This document shows, piece after piece, positions 18,858 through 27,059 of a stretch of DNA of 64,000 nt. Source of the DNA: JAICUY01 sp963716585 (lineage in GTDB: Bacteria; Chloroflexota; Limnocylindria; QHBO01); the NCBI GenBank assembly GCA_963716585.1, contig CAVQTN010000002.1, positions 930,001-994,000 on the forward strand, read 5' to 3'. How positions within the stretch are numbered: position 1 is the stretch's first letter; the number at the start of each line of letters is the position of its first letter. Both the position numbers and the translations under genes were made by a program. The notes under the pieces were generated by a model. It did no database searches. It was not told where the DNA came from and worked only from the letters and a program-made list of their open reading frames with translations.

Positions 18858-19673
18858 TTGACAACCACTCTCCAGCGCAGCGAACCGGCCGCCAGCGGCC
18901 TCGCCGTGCGCGTCGAGGGACTGGGCGTCACCTTCCCGGGCGGCACGCAGGCGCTGCGCGACGTCGGCCTGGACGTGGAGCCGGGGAGCTTCACCGCGGT
19001 GATCGGTCCCAACGGCTGTGGCAAGAGCACACTGCTGCGGGTCCTGGCGGGGCTGCTGCCGCCGACGACCGGCGAGGTCGCGTTGGGCGGCACTCCGCCG
19101 CGCCCGGGCGACGGCCGCGTCAGCCTCGCGTTTCAGCAGCCGCGCCTCGTCCCGTGGCTGTCGACGCTCGAGAACGTCGCGCTGCCGCTGACGCTGCATG
19201 GCGTCGCCAACGGGGAGCGGCGGCGACGCGCCGAGGCGGCGCTCAACCGGGTCGGGTTGCGCGACGCGGCCGACCGCGCCCCGCGGGAGCTGTCCGGCGG
19301 GATGCAGCAGCGCGCCGCCCTGGCCCGCGCGCTGATCACCGACCCGCCGCTGCTTCTCCTCGATGAGCCGTTCTCGCGCTCGATGCCCTGACGCGCGAGG
19401 CGTTCGACGCTGAGCTGCAGCGGCTCTGGCTCGACCAGCCACGGACCGTGGTCCTGGTCACCCACTCGGTCGGCGAGGCGATCGCCCTGGCCGACCGTGT
19501 CGTGGTCATGACTGCGCGGCCCGGACGCGTGGCACGCGAGGTCATCGGTCGACCTGCCGCGTCCGCGATCGATGGCGGGGAGCAGCCGCCGCGCCGCGGA
19601 GATCGAGGCGACCGTGCGGGAGACGCTGGCAGCGGTCCATCCGGCGGGGCTTGTGCCGTGGGTGACCGCGTGA
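18858..19673 (+). pseudogene. Riboflavin-type ABC transporter ATPase (RibZ-like), two frame changes
   Basis: Start TTG 18858, with an ACGGAG-type ribosome site. ATP-binding subunit of a nitrate/sulfonate/NMT1-class ABC importer: Walker A VIGPNGCGKSTLL, Q-loop AFQQPRLVPW, signature ELSGGMQQRAALARAL, Walker B LLLLDEPFS. A missing base near 19374 breaks the frame after DEPFS; the protein resumes as ALDALTREAFDAELQ then VLVTHSVGEAIALADRV. A second change near 19545 leads to VDLPRPRS and IEATVRETLAAVHPAG, ending at TGA 19673, which overlaps the permease GTG. Behind an FMN riboswitch it most likely powers flavin uptake. Errors in the sequence are as likely as real decay. Confidence 0.7.
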
Positions 19674-20413
19674 GGCGCATCGGTGCCGGCATCATCAGCC
19701 TGGCGGCCTTCCTCGTCGGTCTGGAAGCTGGTCACCGTCATCGGCAACCTGGCCGAGTACATCCTGCCGCCGCCAGAGGTGGTCGTGGAGCGTGGCGCCC
19801 GGGCCATCGCATCCGGCACGCTGGCGATGCACACCGGCGTGACGCTCGTCGAGATCCTCCTGGGCTTCGCCGTCGGCGCGCTGACGGCCATCGCCACCGG
19901 CATGGCGCTCGGCAAGAGCGTGCTCATCGAGCGCGTGCTGTCGCCGTACATCGTCGCGGCGCAAGCGGTGCCCATCCTGGCCCTGGCGCCGTTGCTCGAC
20001 ATCTGGTTCGGCGGCGGGCTGCTGGCGCGGGTGCTGATCTGCGCGCTGATCGTCTTCTTCCCGATCGCCATCGCCACCATGGTCGGCATCCGCTCGGCCG
20101 ATCCGCTGCTGGCCGAGATGCTCCGCTCGCTGGGCGCCACGCCGCGGCAGCTCACCGCCCGGCTCGAGATCCCATCGGCGCTGCCGGTCATCTTCGGCGG
20201 CCTGCGGGTGGGGGTCACGCTGGCCGTCATCGGCGCCGTCGTCGCCGAATGGGCCGGTGCCAGCTCCGGCCTGGGCGTGCTCATCAACATCGCCAACCAG
20301 GGGCTGTTCGACACCCCGCTCATGTTCGTCGCGCTCGCCACGCTGGCCGTCATCGGCATCGGCCTTCACGGCCTGGTGGTCGCTCGCCGAGCGCCGGCTG
20401 GTCGCCCACCTGA
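19670..20413 (+). pseudogene. Riboflavin-type ABC transporter permease (RibX-like), frameshifted
   Basis: Starts GTG 19670 inside the ATPase stop (GTGA). It opens MRRIGAGIISLAAFLV, then the frame changes near 19718 (one extra G) to KLVTVIGNLAEYILPPPEVV. About six helices follow, with the EAA-type loop EMLRSLGATPRQLTARLEIPSALPVIFGGL that docks on the ATPase. Near 20385 the reading frame is again uncertain: LAERRLVAHL-type C-terminal sequence and the TGA at 20413 lie in different frames. It is the membrane channel of the riboswitch-controlled importer. The exact 3' end is uncertain. Confidence 0.62.
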
Positions 20414-20426
20414 GAAAGGAAGACCG

Positions 20427-21432
20427 ATGCCCCTGCGCCGCTTCGCCATCCTGCTCCTCGCCGGGGTCCTGGCCGCCTGCTCGCCGGGCGCCTCGTCGCC
20501 GGCGCATCGGTCCCATCTGGTTCGGGGCGCTGACCAGGTCACGCTGCTGCTGGGCTTTCAGCCCGATGTGCAGTTCGCGCCGTTCTACTTGGCCCAGCAG
20601 CAGGGCTATTACGCCGAATACGGGCCTGGACGTGACGATCGAGTACAAGAGCGACGCCGGACGTCGTCCGCCTGGTCGGCCGACGGCCAGGCGCTCGTCG
20701 GCGTGGCCGATGCCACCGACGTCATGATCAGTCGCACGTCGCGGGATCCCGGTGAAGTACGTCTCGACGCTGTACGACCGCTTCCCGGTGTCGATCATCG
20801 GGCGGGCGGGGACGGTGCCGACCGACCCGGCAGGGTTGAAGGGCAAGACGATCGGCACGCCGGGCAGGTTCGGCTCGTCGTGGGCGGCGTTGCTGGCACT
20901 GCTGAAGGCCGGCGGACTGACCGCCGCCGACGTGACGATCCGCGAGTACCCGCAGTTCAACCAGGCCGATGGGCTGGCGCACGGCGACGTCGACCTGATC
21001 ACCGGCTTCCGCAACAACGAGCCGCTGCGGCTGGAAGCCCAGGGCATCGCCGTCGACCAGCTGACGATCGACGATATCGCGCCGCTTCCCGGGCCGGGCG
21101 TCATCTCGGGGGACACCACCCTGACCTCGTCACAAGGCCTGGTGCGCGCCTTCGTGGCGGCGACCGCCCGGGCTCAGGCCGCGGTCATCGATGACCCGCC
21201 GGCGGGCCTGGCGGCGGCCGAGGTCGCGGTGCCGGCGATCGCCGAGGACCGTGACGCGGCGCTGAGCGTGCTCCGCGCCACCGCCGAGCTGTGGAAGGGC
21301 ACGTCGGGGTTCAGACACGGCGCGATCGACCTCGACCGATGGCGTGAGGCCTACGTCACGATGCGGGACCTGGGCTTGATCGACGGCTCAGTGCCGGTTG
21401 AGGAGATGGTCACGACCCACGGCAGCGCCTAG
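20427..21432 (+). pseudogene. Riboflavin-type NMT1/THI5 substrate-binding lipoprotein (RibY-like), frameshifted
   Basis: ATG 20427 with GAAAGGA upstream. The lipoprotein signal ILLLAGVLAAC places Cys at the mature N-terminus, so it is tethered outside the membrane. Family start VTLLLGFQPDVQFAPFYLAQQQGYY, then frame changes near 20625, 20655-20685 and 20740; GLDVTIEYKSDA, GQALVGVADATDVMI and KYVSTLYDRFPVSIIG are consecutive pieces in different frames. From about 20752 the frame is intact to the TAG at 21432 (GKTIGTPGRFGSSWAALLALL, DVDLITGFRNNEPLRLEAQG). It is the binding partner of the importer for a flavin, inferred from the riboswitch. Confidence 0.68.
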
Positions 21433-21472
21433 CTCACCGCGACGTCGCCGGCCCGAGGCCGACCATCGAACG

Positions 21473-22783
21473 TCAGGCGCGTCGCTTGAAGCGGTGCCAT
21501 CGGTCAAGGGCGCGGCGCTCCTCGGGTTGGTTGAGGATGCGGCGCCCGAACGCATCGAGCTGGTAGTCGGCGGCGAGCCGCGACAGGTCGCCCGTGCCCA
21601 GCCGCCGGGCGTGCTCGGCGGGTGTCTCGGCCAGGCGACGCGAGGCATCGGCTGACGACGAGAGCAGGTCGAGCACGGCGAGGTACGCGTCGCGTGCCGT
21701 TCGCGGTGTGCGACGGCGCTGCGGGACGGCCAGCCGCGGCAAGCGCAGGCGCGGCCTGGGGAGCTCCGTGGCGCGCTCCTCGTTCTCGAGGAGCGGCGCG
21801 ATCCGGACCTTCATCCGGCCCAGCATCCAAACGATGAGCAATGTCACCACGACGATGACCGTGATGGTCAGCACCACCGCGCCGATGAGCGAATCGCTAT
21901 CGAACGGCAGCGACGGGCGGGGCGGCAGCACCCCGGGCGAGCCGGTCGGCAACGGCTGCTGCGGAAAGAGGCGGCCGAGCAGCGGGGAGAAGCGGCTGAA
22001 GATTTCGGTCAGCCAGCCGGCCAGCAGCCCGAACGGCAGGGTGCACAGCACCAGCAGACCCAGCGCCACCGCCCCGATGGGGCCCAGCACGCCGGTGATT
22101 GCCGCCTCGAGCGGCAGGCCCAGGATGGCGGCCAGCGGAAGGCTGACCAGCAACGCCACGCCGAGCACTCCCAGCAGAACGCCGAGCCAGCGGCGCCGCG
22201 TTGGCCGGCTGACGCCGTCCGTGCCGAGCGCCGAGAGTCGCGCCAGGCCCAGCGCCAGCAGTGCGGAGGTGACGAACGTGATGCTGGCGCTCAGCGCCGG
22301 TTCGGCGAACGCCGGCCGTGTGGCCAAGCCGGCCAGGCTGAAGACCGGCCAGAAGACCGCGAGGCCGAACAGGCCGATCCCCAGCAGCCGTTCGACGGCG
22401 CCTGCCTCGGCCCCCTCGTCGGCGTGGCCCGTGCCGCGCAGGAAGGCGACACCGGCGAGCAGCCCGCCGGGATTCGCCTGCAGCGCGCCCCACGGATCGG
22501 GGCTGGCGATCTCAGGCGCGAAAGCCACGGCTCCGATTGCGGCCACCAGCACGGCCAGGCCGCTGCCGGCAAGGGTGTAGCGGTCGAGGCGAAGGTCATC
22601 GGCTGCCCGCGCGAAGAGCAGCCCGGCAAGCGCCGCGACCGCCAGAGCCGGCAGGCCGAGATGCAGTCGGCCGTCGCCCAGCGCCTGCTGGGCCAGCATG
22701 TAGGCGAGCGTCAGCCAGGCGGCCTCGAGGGAGGCGTCGGCCAGGTCGGCGAGCAGTCGCTCAGGCGACGAGATCCAGCGCAT
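21473..22783 (-). CDS. DUF4129-type multi-pass membrane protein
   Basis: 436 residues with about ten hydrophobic helices in the first 300, a further helix near 310-330 (LIGAVVLTITVIVVVTLLIVWML), then a cytosolic C-terminal domain. That domain (YLAVLDLLSSSADASRRLAETPAEHARRL) has the TPxEyarrL pattern of DUF4129. It is last in the minus-strand unit MoxR - DUF58 - DUF4129, overlapping the DUF58 gene by 23 bp. This trio, often with a transglutaminase-like protein, recurs in bacteria and is linked to envelope-related protein assembly, though the transglutaminase is absent here. Its function is not known. Confidence 0.72.
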   Translation of the reverse strand: MRWISSPERLLADLADASLEAAWLTLAYMLAQQALGDGRLHLGLPALAVAALAGLLFARAADDLRLDRYTLAGSGLAVLVAAIGAVAFAPEIASPDPWGALQANPGGLLAGVAFLRGTGHADEGAEAGAVERLLGIGLFGLAVFWPVFSLAGLATRPAFAEPALSASITFVTSALLALGLARLSALGTDGVSRPTRRRWLGVLLGVLGVALLVSLPLAAILGLPLEAAITGVLGPIGAVALGLLVLCTLPFGLLAGWLTEIFSRFSPLLGRLFPQQPLPTGSPGVLPPRPSLPFDSDSLIGAVVLTITVIVVVTLLIVWMLGRMKVRIAPLLENEERATELPRPRLRLPRLAVPQRRRTPRTARDAYLAVLDLLSSSADASRRLAETPAEHARRLGTGDLSRLAADYQLDAFGRRILNQPEERRALDRWHRFKRRA

Positions 22784-23990
22784 CGGCGGTTCGCCAGTCG
22801 GGGCGCAGCGCCAGCTTCGCCGCGCCGATGTGGAGCGCGCGAGCGCGTGCCACGTGTTCGATGGCCGAGGCGCCGCAGGCGGCGAAGGTCACGCCGAAGC
22901 CCTGCCGTGCCAGGCGCTGAAGTGCCGCTCCGAAGTCGGCCGGATCACGACCGCTGAGCACGAACAAGCTGGCGCCCGCCGGCATCCGGCGCGGAAGCTC
23001 GGCCAGGAGCCCGCCGAACGGAATGGAGGCGAACGGGCTCACCGCTGCCAACCCGTCTGCGAGACGTTCGAGCTGCGCTCCGCCGCCCCCGACGGCGACG
23101 TGCAGCGTGTGGTGCGGCCGTCCGCTGTAAGCGTTCACCGCCAGCCCGACCGCGACCCCTTCGCGCAGCAGGCTGCGCGCCAGCGAGATGGCGGCCACGC
23201 ACAGCCCTTCGGCCAGCTCGTCGTCGTAGGTCATCTGCCAGTACGGCCCGGGAACGGTCTGCATGTCGACCGCGATCAGTGCCTCGCGCTCGCGGCCGGG
23301 GTCGAATCGTCGGCTGAGCGGGCTCCCGCGCCTGGCCGTCGCCTTCCAATGAATGCGACGCAGCCGATCGCCCGGCTGGTAGGGCCGTACCCCGGCGAAT
23401 AGGGTCGGCTCCTCGAAGAGGCCGCGCGCCACCCGGGCGCTGCCGGCCATCAGGCTCGATCGGGCGGCCACGTGCACCGGCAGGATGCGCGGCACGACCC
23501 GGTACGACGCCGGATCGTCGTGCTCGACCGATGCGCTGGTTCGCGCGAACAGGTCGGCGACCTCCAGGCGCACGCGACCGAACTCGAACACGCCGCGCCG
23601 CGTGCCGACGATCTCGAGCCGTCGCGTCACGCGCTGGAACCAGCCGATCGTCCATGTGGTCTGCAGGATCGCCCAGCCGGGTCTGCCGGCGGGTAGCAGC
23701 GGACGATCGCGGATGACCGTCCCGTCGCTCACGTGGTCGGCGACCTGCAGCCACGGCACGGGCAACAGCTTGCGGTTGCGGACGGTGACCTCGAGGCCGA
23801 TCTTCTCGCCCCACATCGCTCGCTCGCTGCCCAGCCGCCGCTCGTAGCTGACCCGTTCCAGGCCGCGCTGCGACCACAGCGTGCGCAGCACGCCGACCAT
23901 GCTGAGCAGCACGCCGACGACCACCAGCCCCGGCGTGCCGAGCAGCGCGCCGATGGCTGCCAGCAGCAGGCCGAGGACAGGCCCCAGCAT
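22761..23990 (-). CDS. DUF58 domain protein (vWA-like, MoxR-associated)
   Basis: 409 residues. Two N-terminal hydrophobic segments (about 1-40) anchor it. A beta-rich section (ERRLGSERAMWGEKIGLEVTVRNRKLLPVPWLQV) precedes the DUF58 core, marked by VRPYQPGDRLRRIHWKATARRGSPLSRRFDPGRE and ALIAVDMQT, the latter a partial MIDAS-like strand of the vWA fold. Partner of the MoxR ATPase encoded 3 nt upstream; such pairs act like chaperones that insert cofactors or mature complexes. The target is unknown. Confidence 0.82.
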   Translation of the reverse strand: MLGPVLGLLLAAIGALLGTPGLVVVGVLLSMVGVLRTLWSQRGLERVSYERRLGSERAMWGEKIGLEVTVRNRKLLPVPWLQVADHVSDGTVIRDRPLLPAGRPGWAILQTTWTIGWFQRVTRRLEIVGTRRGVFEFGRVRLEVADLFARTSASVEHDDPASYRVVPRILPVHVAARSSLMAGSARVARGLFEEPTLFAGVRPYQPGDRLRRIHWKATARRGSPLSRRFDPGREREALIAVDMQTVPGPYWQMTYDDELAEGLCVAAISLARSLLREGVAVGLAVNAYSGRPHHTLHVAVGGGGAQLERLADGLAAVSPFASIPFGGLLAELPRRMPAGASLFVLSGRDPADFGAALQRLARQGFGVTFAACGASAIEHVARARALHIGAAKLALRPDWRTADALDLVA

Positions 23991-23993
23991 CAG

Positions 23994-25010
23994 TCAGGCG
24001 CCCGCCTCGGCGGAGCTCGGGCGAGTCCGCGACAGGGGCACCGGAACCTGGCCCAGCAGCTCGGTGACCACCGCCTCGGCGGTTGCGCCGCGCAGCTGCC
24101 GATCGATGTCGAGCATCACCCGATGGCTGATGACGCTGGGCGCGACGGCCTTGACGTCGTCGGGAAGCACGAAGTCGCGTCCGGCCAGGTGCGCCCATGC
24201 CTGTGCGACGCGGTAGAGCGCGCCGCTGGCGCGCGGGCTGGCACCCAGCGCCAGCTCAGGCCGTTCACGCGTGGCACGCACCAGCGAGACGAGATAGTCC
24301 TCGACCTCGTCGCTGACCGTGACATGGCGCACCTCGTCGCGGAGGGCCAGCAGGCGCTTCACATCGGCGATCGGGTCCACCGCGTCGAGTGGTTCGGCGC
24401 GCTCACGGTAGCGGGCCGCGATGCGCTGTTCAGCGGCCTGGTCGGGGTAGCCAAGCCGGATGCGTACCGCGAAGCGGTCGAGCTGCGCCTCCGGCAGCGC
24501 AAAGGTTCCCTCCAGCTCGATCGGGTTCTGGGTGGCGAGGACCATGAAGGGCTCGGGCAACGGCCGCGTCTCGCCCTCGATCGACACCTGCCGCTCCTGC
24601 ATGGATTCGAGCAGCGCCGACTGAGTGCGCGGCGTGGCGCGGTTGATCTCGTCGACAAGCAGCACGTTGGTGAAGATCGGGCCAGCCACGAAGCGGAATC
24701 CGGATCCCTCGAGGATGCTGCCGCCAAGGACGTCGCTGGGCAGCAGGTCGGGGGTGCCCTGCACCCGCGCGAAGGCGAGGCCGAGCGCGCGGCTGAAGGC
24801 GCGCGTCAGGAGGGTCTTGCCGACGCCGGGCACGTCCTCGACCAGGGCGTGGCCCTCGGCGAGCAGGGCAACCGCCATGAGCCGCAGCGGCAGGTCGTCG
24901 ACAACCACCGCGCGGCTGACGACCTCGCGCAGGCGTCGCCAGAAGCGCTCACCCTCGATCGAGCGCGGCGGCTCGGAGTGGTCGCCGGGGGTCTCCACGC
25001 GGTCCTCCAT
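23994..25010 (-). CDS. MoxR-family AAA+ ATPase
   Basis: 338 residues from ATG 25010 (MEDRVETPGD). Walker A HALVEDVPGVGKTLLTRAFS, the family signature RVQGTPDLLPSDVLGGSI, Walker B NVLLVDEINRATPRTQSALLESMQE, sensor 1 MVLATQNPIELEGTFALPEAQLDRF and sensor 2 GASPRASGALYRVAQAWA are all present. It forms hexameric rings and works with the neighbouring DUF58 vWA-like protein. It is first gene of the three-gene unit; TACCCT (25032-25037 on the minus strand) is a possible -10. Cytosolic. Confidence 0.9.
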   Translation of the reverse strand: MEDRVETPGDHSEPPRSIEGERFWRRLREVVSRAVVVDDLPLRLMAVALLAEGHALVEDVPGVGKTLLTRAFSRALGLAFARVQGTPDLLPSDVLGGSILEGSGFRFVAGPIFTNVLLVDEINRATPRTQSALLESMQERQVSIEGETRPLPEPFMVLATQNPIELEGTFALPEAQLDRFAVRIRLGYPDQAAEQRIAARYRERAEPLDAVDPIADVKRLLALRDEVRHVTVSDEVEDYLVSLVRATRERPELALGASPRASGALYRVAQAWAHLAGRDFVLPDDVKAVAPSVISHRVMLDIDRQLRGATAEAVVTELLGQVPVPLSRTRPSSAEAGA

Positions 25011-25100
25011 CGGTCTCGGCTGGTTGTGAAGGGTACGCCCCGTGCAGGCGCATCGTTCACCCGATCCCATGACGGCGCCGAGCCGCCCGCGGGCAGCTCG

Positions 25101-26006
25101 TCAGGATCTGTCGAGCGATCGAGCGAAGCGGGCGAGCGACTCGTCCTGCACGTTGATGCGTGCGGATGCCTCGGCCGAGCGGACGGTCTGTTCGATGAGG
25201 CACATGGTCGTCACCGGCCCGACGCCGCCGGGCACCGGGCTGATGGCGCTGACCACGGGGCGCACCGCCTCGAAGTCCACGTCGCCAACGATGCCGTCGT
25301 TGGTCACGTTGATGCCGCAGTCGACCACCACCGCCGAGCGGTTGACCATCTCCGGCCGGATGAGGTGCGGCGACCCGGCGGCGACCACCAGGATCTCGGC
25401 GCGCCGGGTCTCGCGGGCGAGGTTGCGGGTGCGCCGATGGGTCAGCATCACGCTGGCGTGCGCGCTGAGCAGCAGCTCGGCGGTCGGACGCCCGACCACC
25501 GGGGAGCGCCCAACCACCACGGCACGGCGGCCGTCGATGCGCACCTCGTAATGACGCAGCAGGATCATCACCCCGAGCGCGGTGGCGGGCACGAACATCG
25601 GCGCACCGCGCGCCTGGCGCCCGGCGTTCATCGGGGTCGCGCCGTCGACGTCCTTGGCCGGATCGATCAGCTCCACCACCGCGGCGAGGTCGAGGTGATC
25701 GGGGATCGGCTGTGCGACGACGATGCCCGCCACGCTCGGATCCCGGTTCAACGCCCCGATGCGCGCCGCCAGGTCCGACAGCGAGACGCCGTCGGGCGGC
25801 TGGACGTCGATGGTCTCGAGGCCGACGCCGCGCGCCGCCCGCGCGATGCTGCCCGCGTAGATCGCCGACGGGCCGCCCTGGTCGAAGCACAGGATCGCCA
25901 GGCGCGGCGCCCGGTCGGTGGCCTGGATGAGCAGTGTCACGCGCTCGGACAGCTCGCGCCACATCCGCGACGCGACCGGCCGGCCGTCGAGCAGGCGCGC
26001 GGTCAT
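25101..26006 (-). CDS. folD: FolD-like methylene-THF dehydrogenase with altered cyclohydrolase site
   Basis: 301 residues, normal for FolD, which normally interconverts methylene-, methenyl- and 10-formyl-THF. NAD(P) site VVVGRSPVVGRPTAELLL and C-terminal ISPVPGGVGPVTTMCLIEQT are conserved, as is the aspartate in KDVDG. Two of the three cyclohydrolase residues are not: the lysine of the YxxxK motif is isoleucine (IYAGSIARA), and the glutamine of VQLPLP is alanine (VVAQPIP). Codons at both places are clear. PCTP is also changed to PATA. It probably keeps dehydrogenase activity but little cyclohydrolase. It overlaps fchA by 4 bp, which makes methenyl-THF, its likely substrate. Alternatively another FolD exists elsewhere. 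Confidence 0.85.
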   Translation of the reverse strand: MTARLLDGRPVASRMWRELSERVTLLIQATDRAPRLAILCFDQGGPSAIYAGSIARAARGVGLETIDVQPPDGVSLSDLAARIGALNRDPSVAGIVVAQPIPDHLDLAAVVELIDPAKDVDGATPMNAGRQARGAPMFVPATALGVMILLRHYEVRIDGRRAVVVGRSPVVGRPTAELLLSAHASVMLTHRRTRNLARETRRAEILVVAAGSPHLIRPEMVNRSAVVVDCGINVTNDGIVGDVDFEAVRPVVSAISPVPGGVGPVTTMCLIEQTVRSAEASARINVQDESLARFARSLDRS

Positions 26007-26662
26007 GACGTCGTGGTCACCCCGTCGAGCAGCAGCGAGACGGCGCTGAGGACCTCGTCCTCGCGCTGCACGGCGGCGGCCTCGAGCGTCGCCGCCTCGC
26101 GCGCCGCCTGGTGGCGCAGCGGCTCGTCCGTTGGCAGGTACGGCAGGTTGATACGCACGTTGAGGACGGCGCCGCGCACGGCCGCCGAGGCCAGCTGGGC
26201 CGCCACGCCCGCGTCGCTGATGGCGTTGCGGTTGCCGATCGGCGCGATGCGCACGGCGAGGTCCAGCACCTCGCGCGACCGTCGAGCGGTCTCGAGCGGG
26301 ACACGCGCCGCCTCGAGGATGGTGTGGCGCATGCGGCGCGCGCGCTCGTTGCGCTCCGCGTCCGTCGTCTTCGGCAGGCGGCGCGCGGTCATCACCGCGT
26401 CGTAGGCTGCCGCATCGGTCTCGGCGAGGTCGAGCAACTGGTCACGCAGGCCGGCGGCGGCATCTCGGACGTCGCGCAGGACGTCGTCGCGATCGGTCGC
26501 ATCGGGGCGGCCGATCGTCAGCTCGGCGACCATCCCGACCAGCGAGGCCGCCAGTGCCCCACCGATGGCGGCCGCGCTGCCCCCACCGGGCACCGGGGCA
26601 CGACTGGCCAGCCGTTCAGCCAGGTCGCGGACGCTGAGCGAGGTGAGAGGCGCATCGGTCAT
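26003..26662 (-). CDS. fchA: Formimidoyl-tetrahydrofolate cyclodeaminase
   Basis: 219 residues, the stand-alone form of the C-terminal FTCD domain (cyclodeaminase/cyclohydrolase family). The conserved start LAERLASRAPVPGGGSAAAIGGALAASLVGMVAELTIG and the helix with RNAISDAGVAAQLASAAVRGAVLNVRINL are typical. It converts 5-formimino-THF made by FtcD into 5,10-methenyl-THF plus ammonia, closing histidine degradation into folate metabolism. Its stop overlaps the folD start (ATGA). TACAAT (26671-26676) lies 8 nt upstream of the ATG, so the fchA-folD transcript is probably leaderless. Confidence 0.9.
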   Translation of the reverse strand: MTDAPLTSLSVRDLAERLASRAPVPGGGSAAAIGGALAASLVGMVAELTIGRPDATDRDDVLRDVRDAAAGLRDQLLDLAETDAAAYDAVMTARRLPKTTDAERNERARRMRHTILEAARVPLETARRSREVLDLAVRIAPIGNRNAISDAGVAAQLASAAVRGAVLNVRINLPYLPTDEPLRHQAAREAATLEAAAVQREDEVLSAVSLLLDGVTTTS

Positions 26663-26670
26663 GTGCCGCG

Positions 26671-26676
26671 ATTGTA
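26671..26676 (-). promoter_or_regulatory. -10 hexamer of leaderless fchA-folD operon
   Basis: TACAAT on the minus strand ends 8 nt before the fchA ATG at 26662. No Shine-Dalgarno is present in the gap. Confidence 0.5.
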
Positions 26677-26705
26677 CGCAGCCACCGGGGCGCCATTGGG
26701 CGCGG

Positions 26706-26969
26706 TCAGGCCGCCCGGTCTATGGCCTCCACGTACCAGCGCCGCCGCCGGCCGTCGAAGACGAGCGATGCCTGCCCGCCGTCATCGGTCCGCAGCAGGT
26801 AGGTGATGCGCGGTCCTCGCTCGGCCGGGTATGCCGAGCGCTCGTCGCGAACGCCGTCGAGCGCTGTGACGTCGAGCTGGTGCCCGCCCCACCGGACGCG
26901 GCTTGGACGGGCCCGTCGACGATCCCAGCTGACGCGTGCCTCGACCGGGGTGATCTTGGTCAATGCCAT
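26706..26969 (-). CDS. Small SOS-controlled protein, DUF6504-like
   Basis: 87 residues from ATG 26969 (MALTKITPVEARVSWD), with GGGAGAAG ahead of it; the frame further upstream has no support. Composition is Arg-rich with a pattern like DUF6504 (R-P-S-R-V-R-W-G-G, ITYLLRTDDGGQASLVFD, WYVEAID at the end), a small domain found near Y-family polymerases. That assignment is tentative. What is clear is regulation: two GAAC-N4-GTTC boxes lie upstream, one inside a TTGACG-N18-TACCAT promoter that starts within the dinB 3' end. So it is a LexA target expressed with or after dinB. No catalytic motif is visible; the role is unknown. Confidence 0.65.
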   Translation of the reverse strand: MALTKITPVEARVSWDRRRARPSRVRWGGHQLDVTALDGVRDERSAYPAERGPRITYLLRTDDGGQASLVFDGRRRRWYVEAIDRAA

Positions 26970-27002
26970 TGCTCTTCTCCCACTGCACGCCCGGCCGGCA
27001 CA

Positions 27003-27014
27003 GAACAGGCGTTC
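27003..27014 (-). promoter_or_regulatory. LexA box, downstream copy
   Basis: GAACAGGCGTTC, matching GAAC-N4-GTTC, followed by TA as in the other two boxes. It lies about 35 bp centre-to-centre from the box at 27038, just downstream of the predicted transcription start of the small gene, where LexA would act as a roadblock. Confidence 0.75.
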
Positions 27015-27029
27015 TATCTTTGGAGAGAC

Positions 27030-27059
27030 ATGGTACCGAACGGGTGTTCTATTCGTCAA
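27030..27059 (-). promoter_or_regulatory. SOS promoter with LexA box in the spacer
   Basis: On the minus strand: -35 TTGACG (27054-27059), 18-bp spacer containing GAACACCCGTTC (27038-27049), -10 TACCAT (27030-27035). It overlaps the last codons of dinB and drives the DUF6504-like gene. The layout is nearly identical to the lexA promoter. Confidence 0.75.

Noticed and set aside
23733..26405. 890-residue plus-strand ORF across DUF58, MoxR, folD and fchA
   Set aside because: Antisense to four well-supported genes; no recognisable domain.
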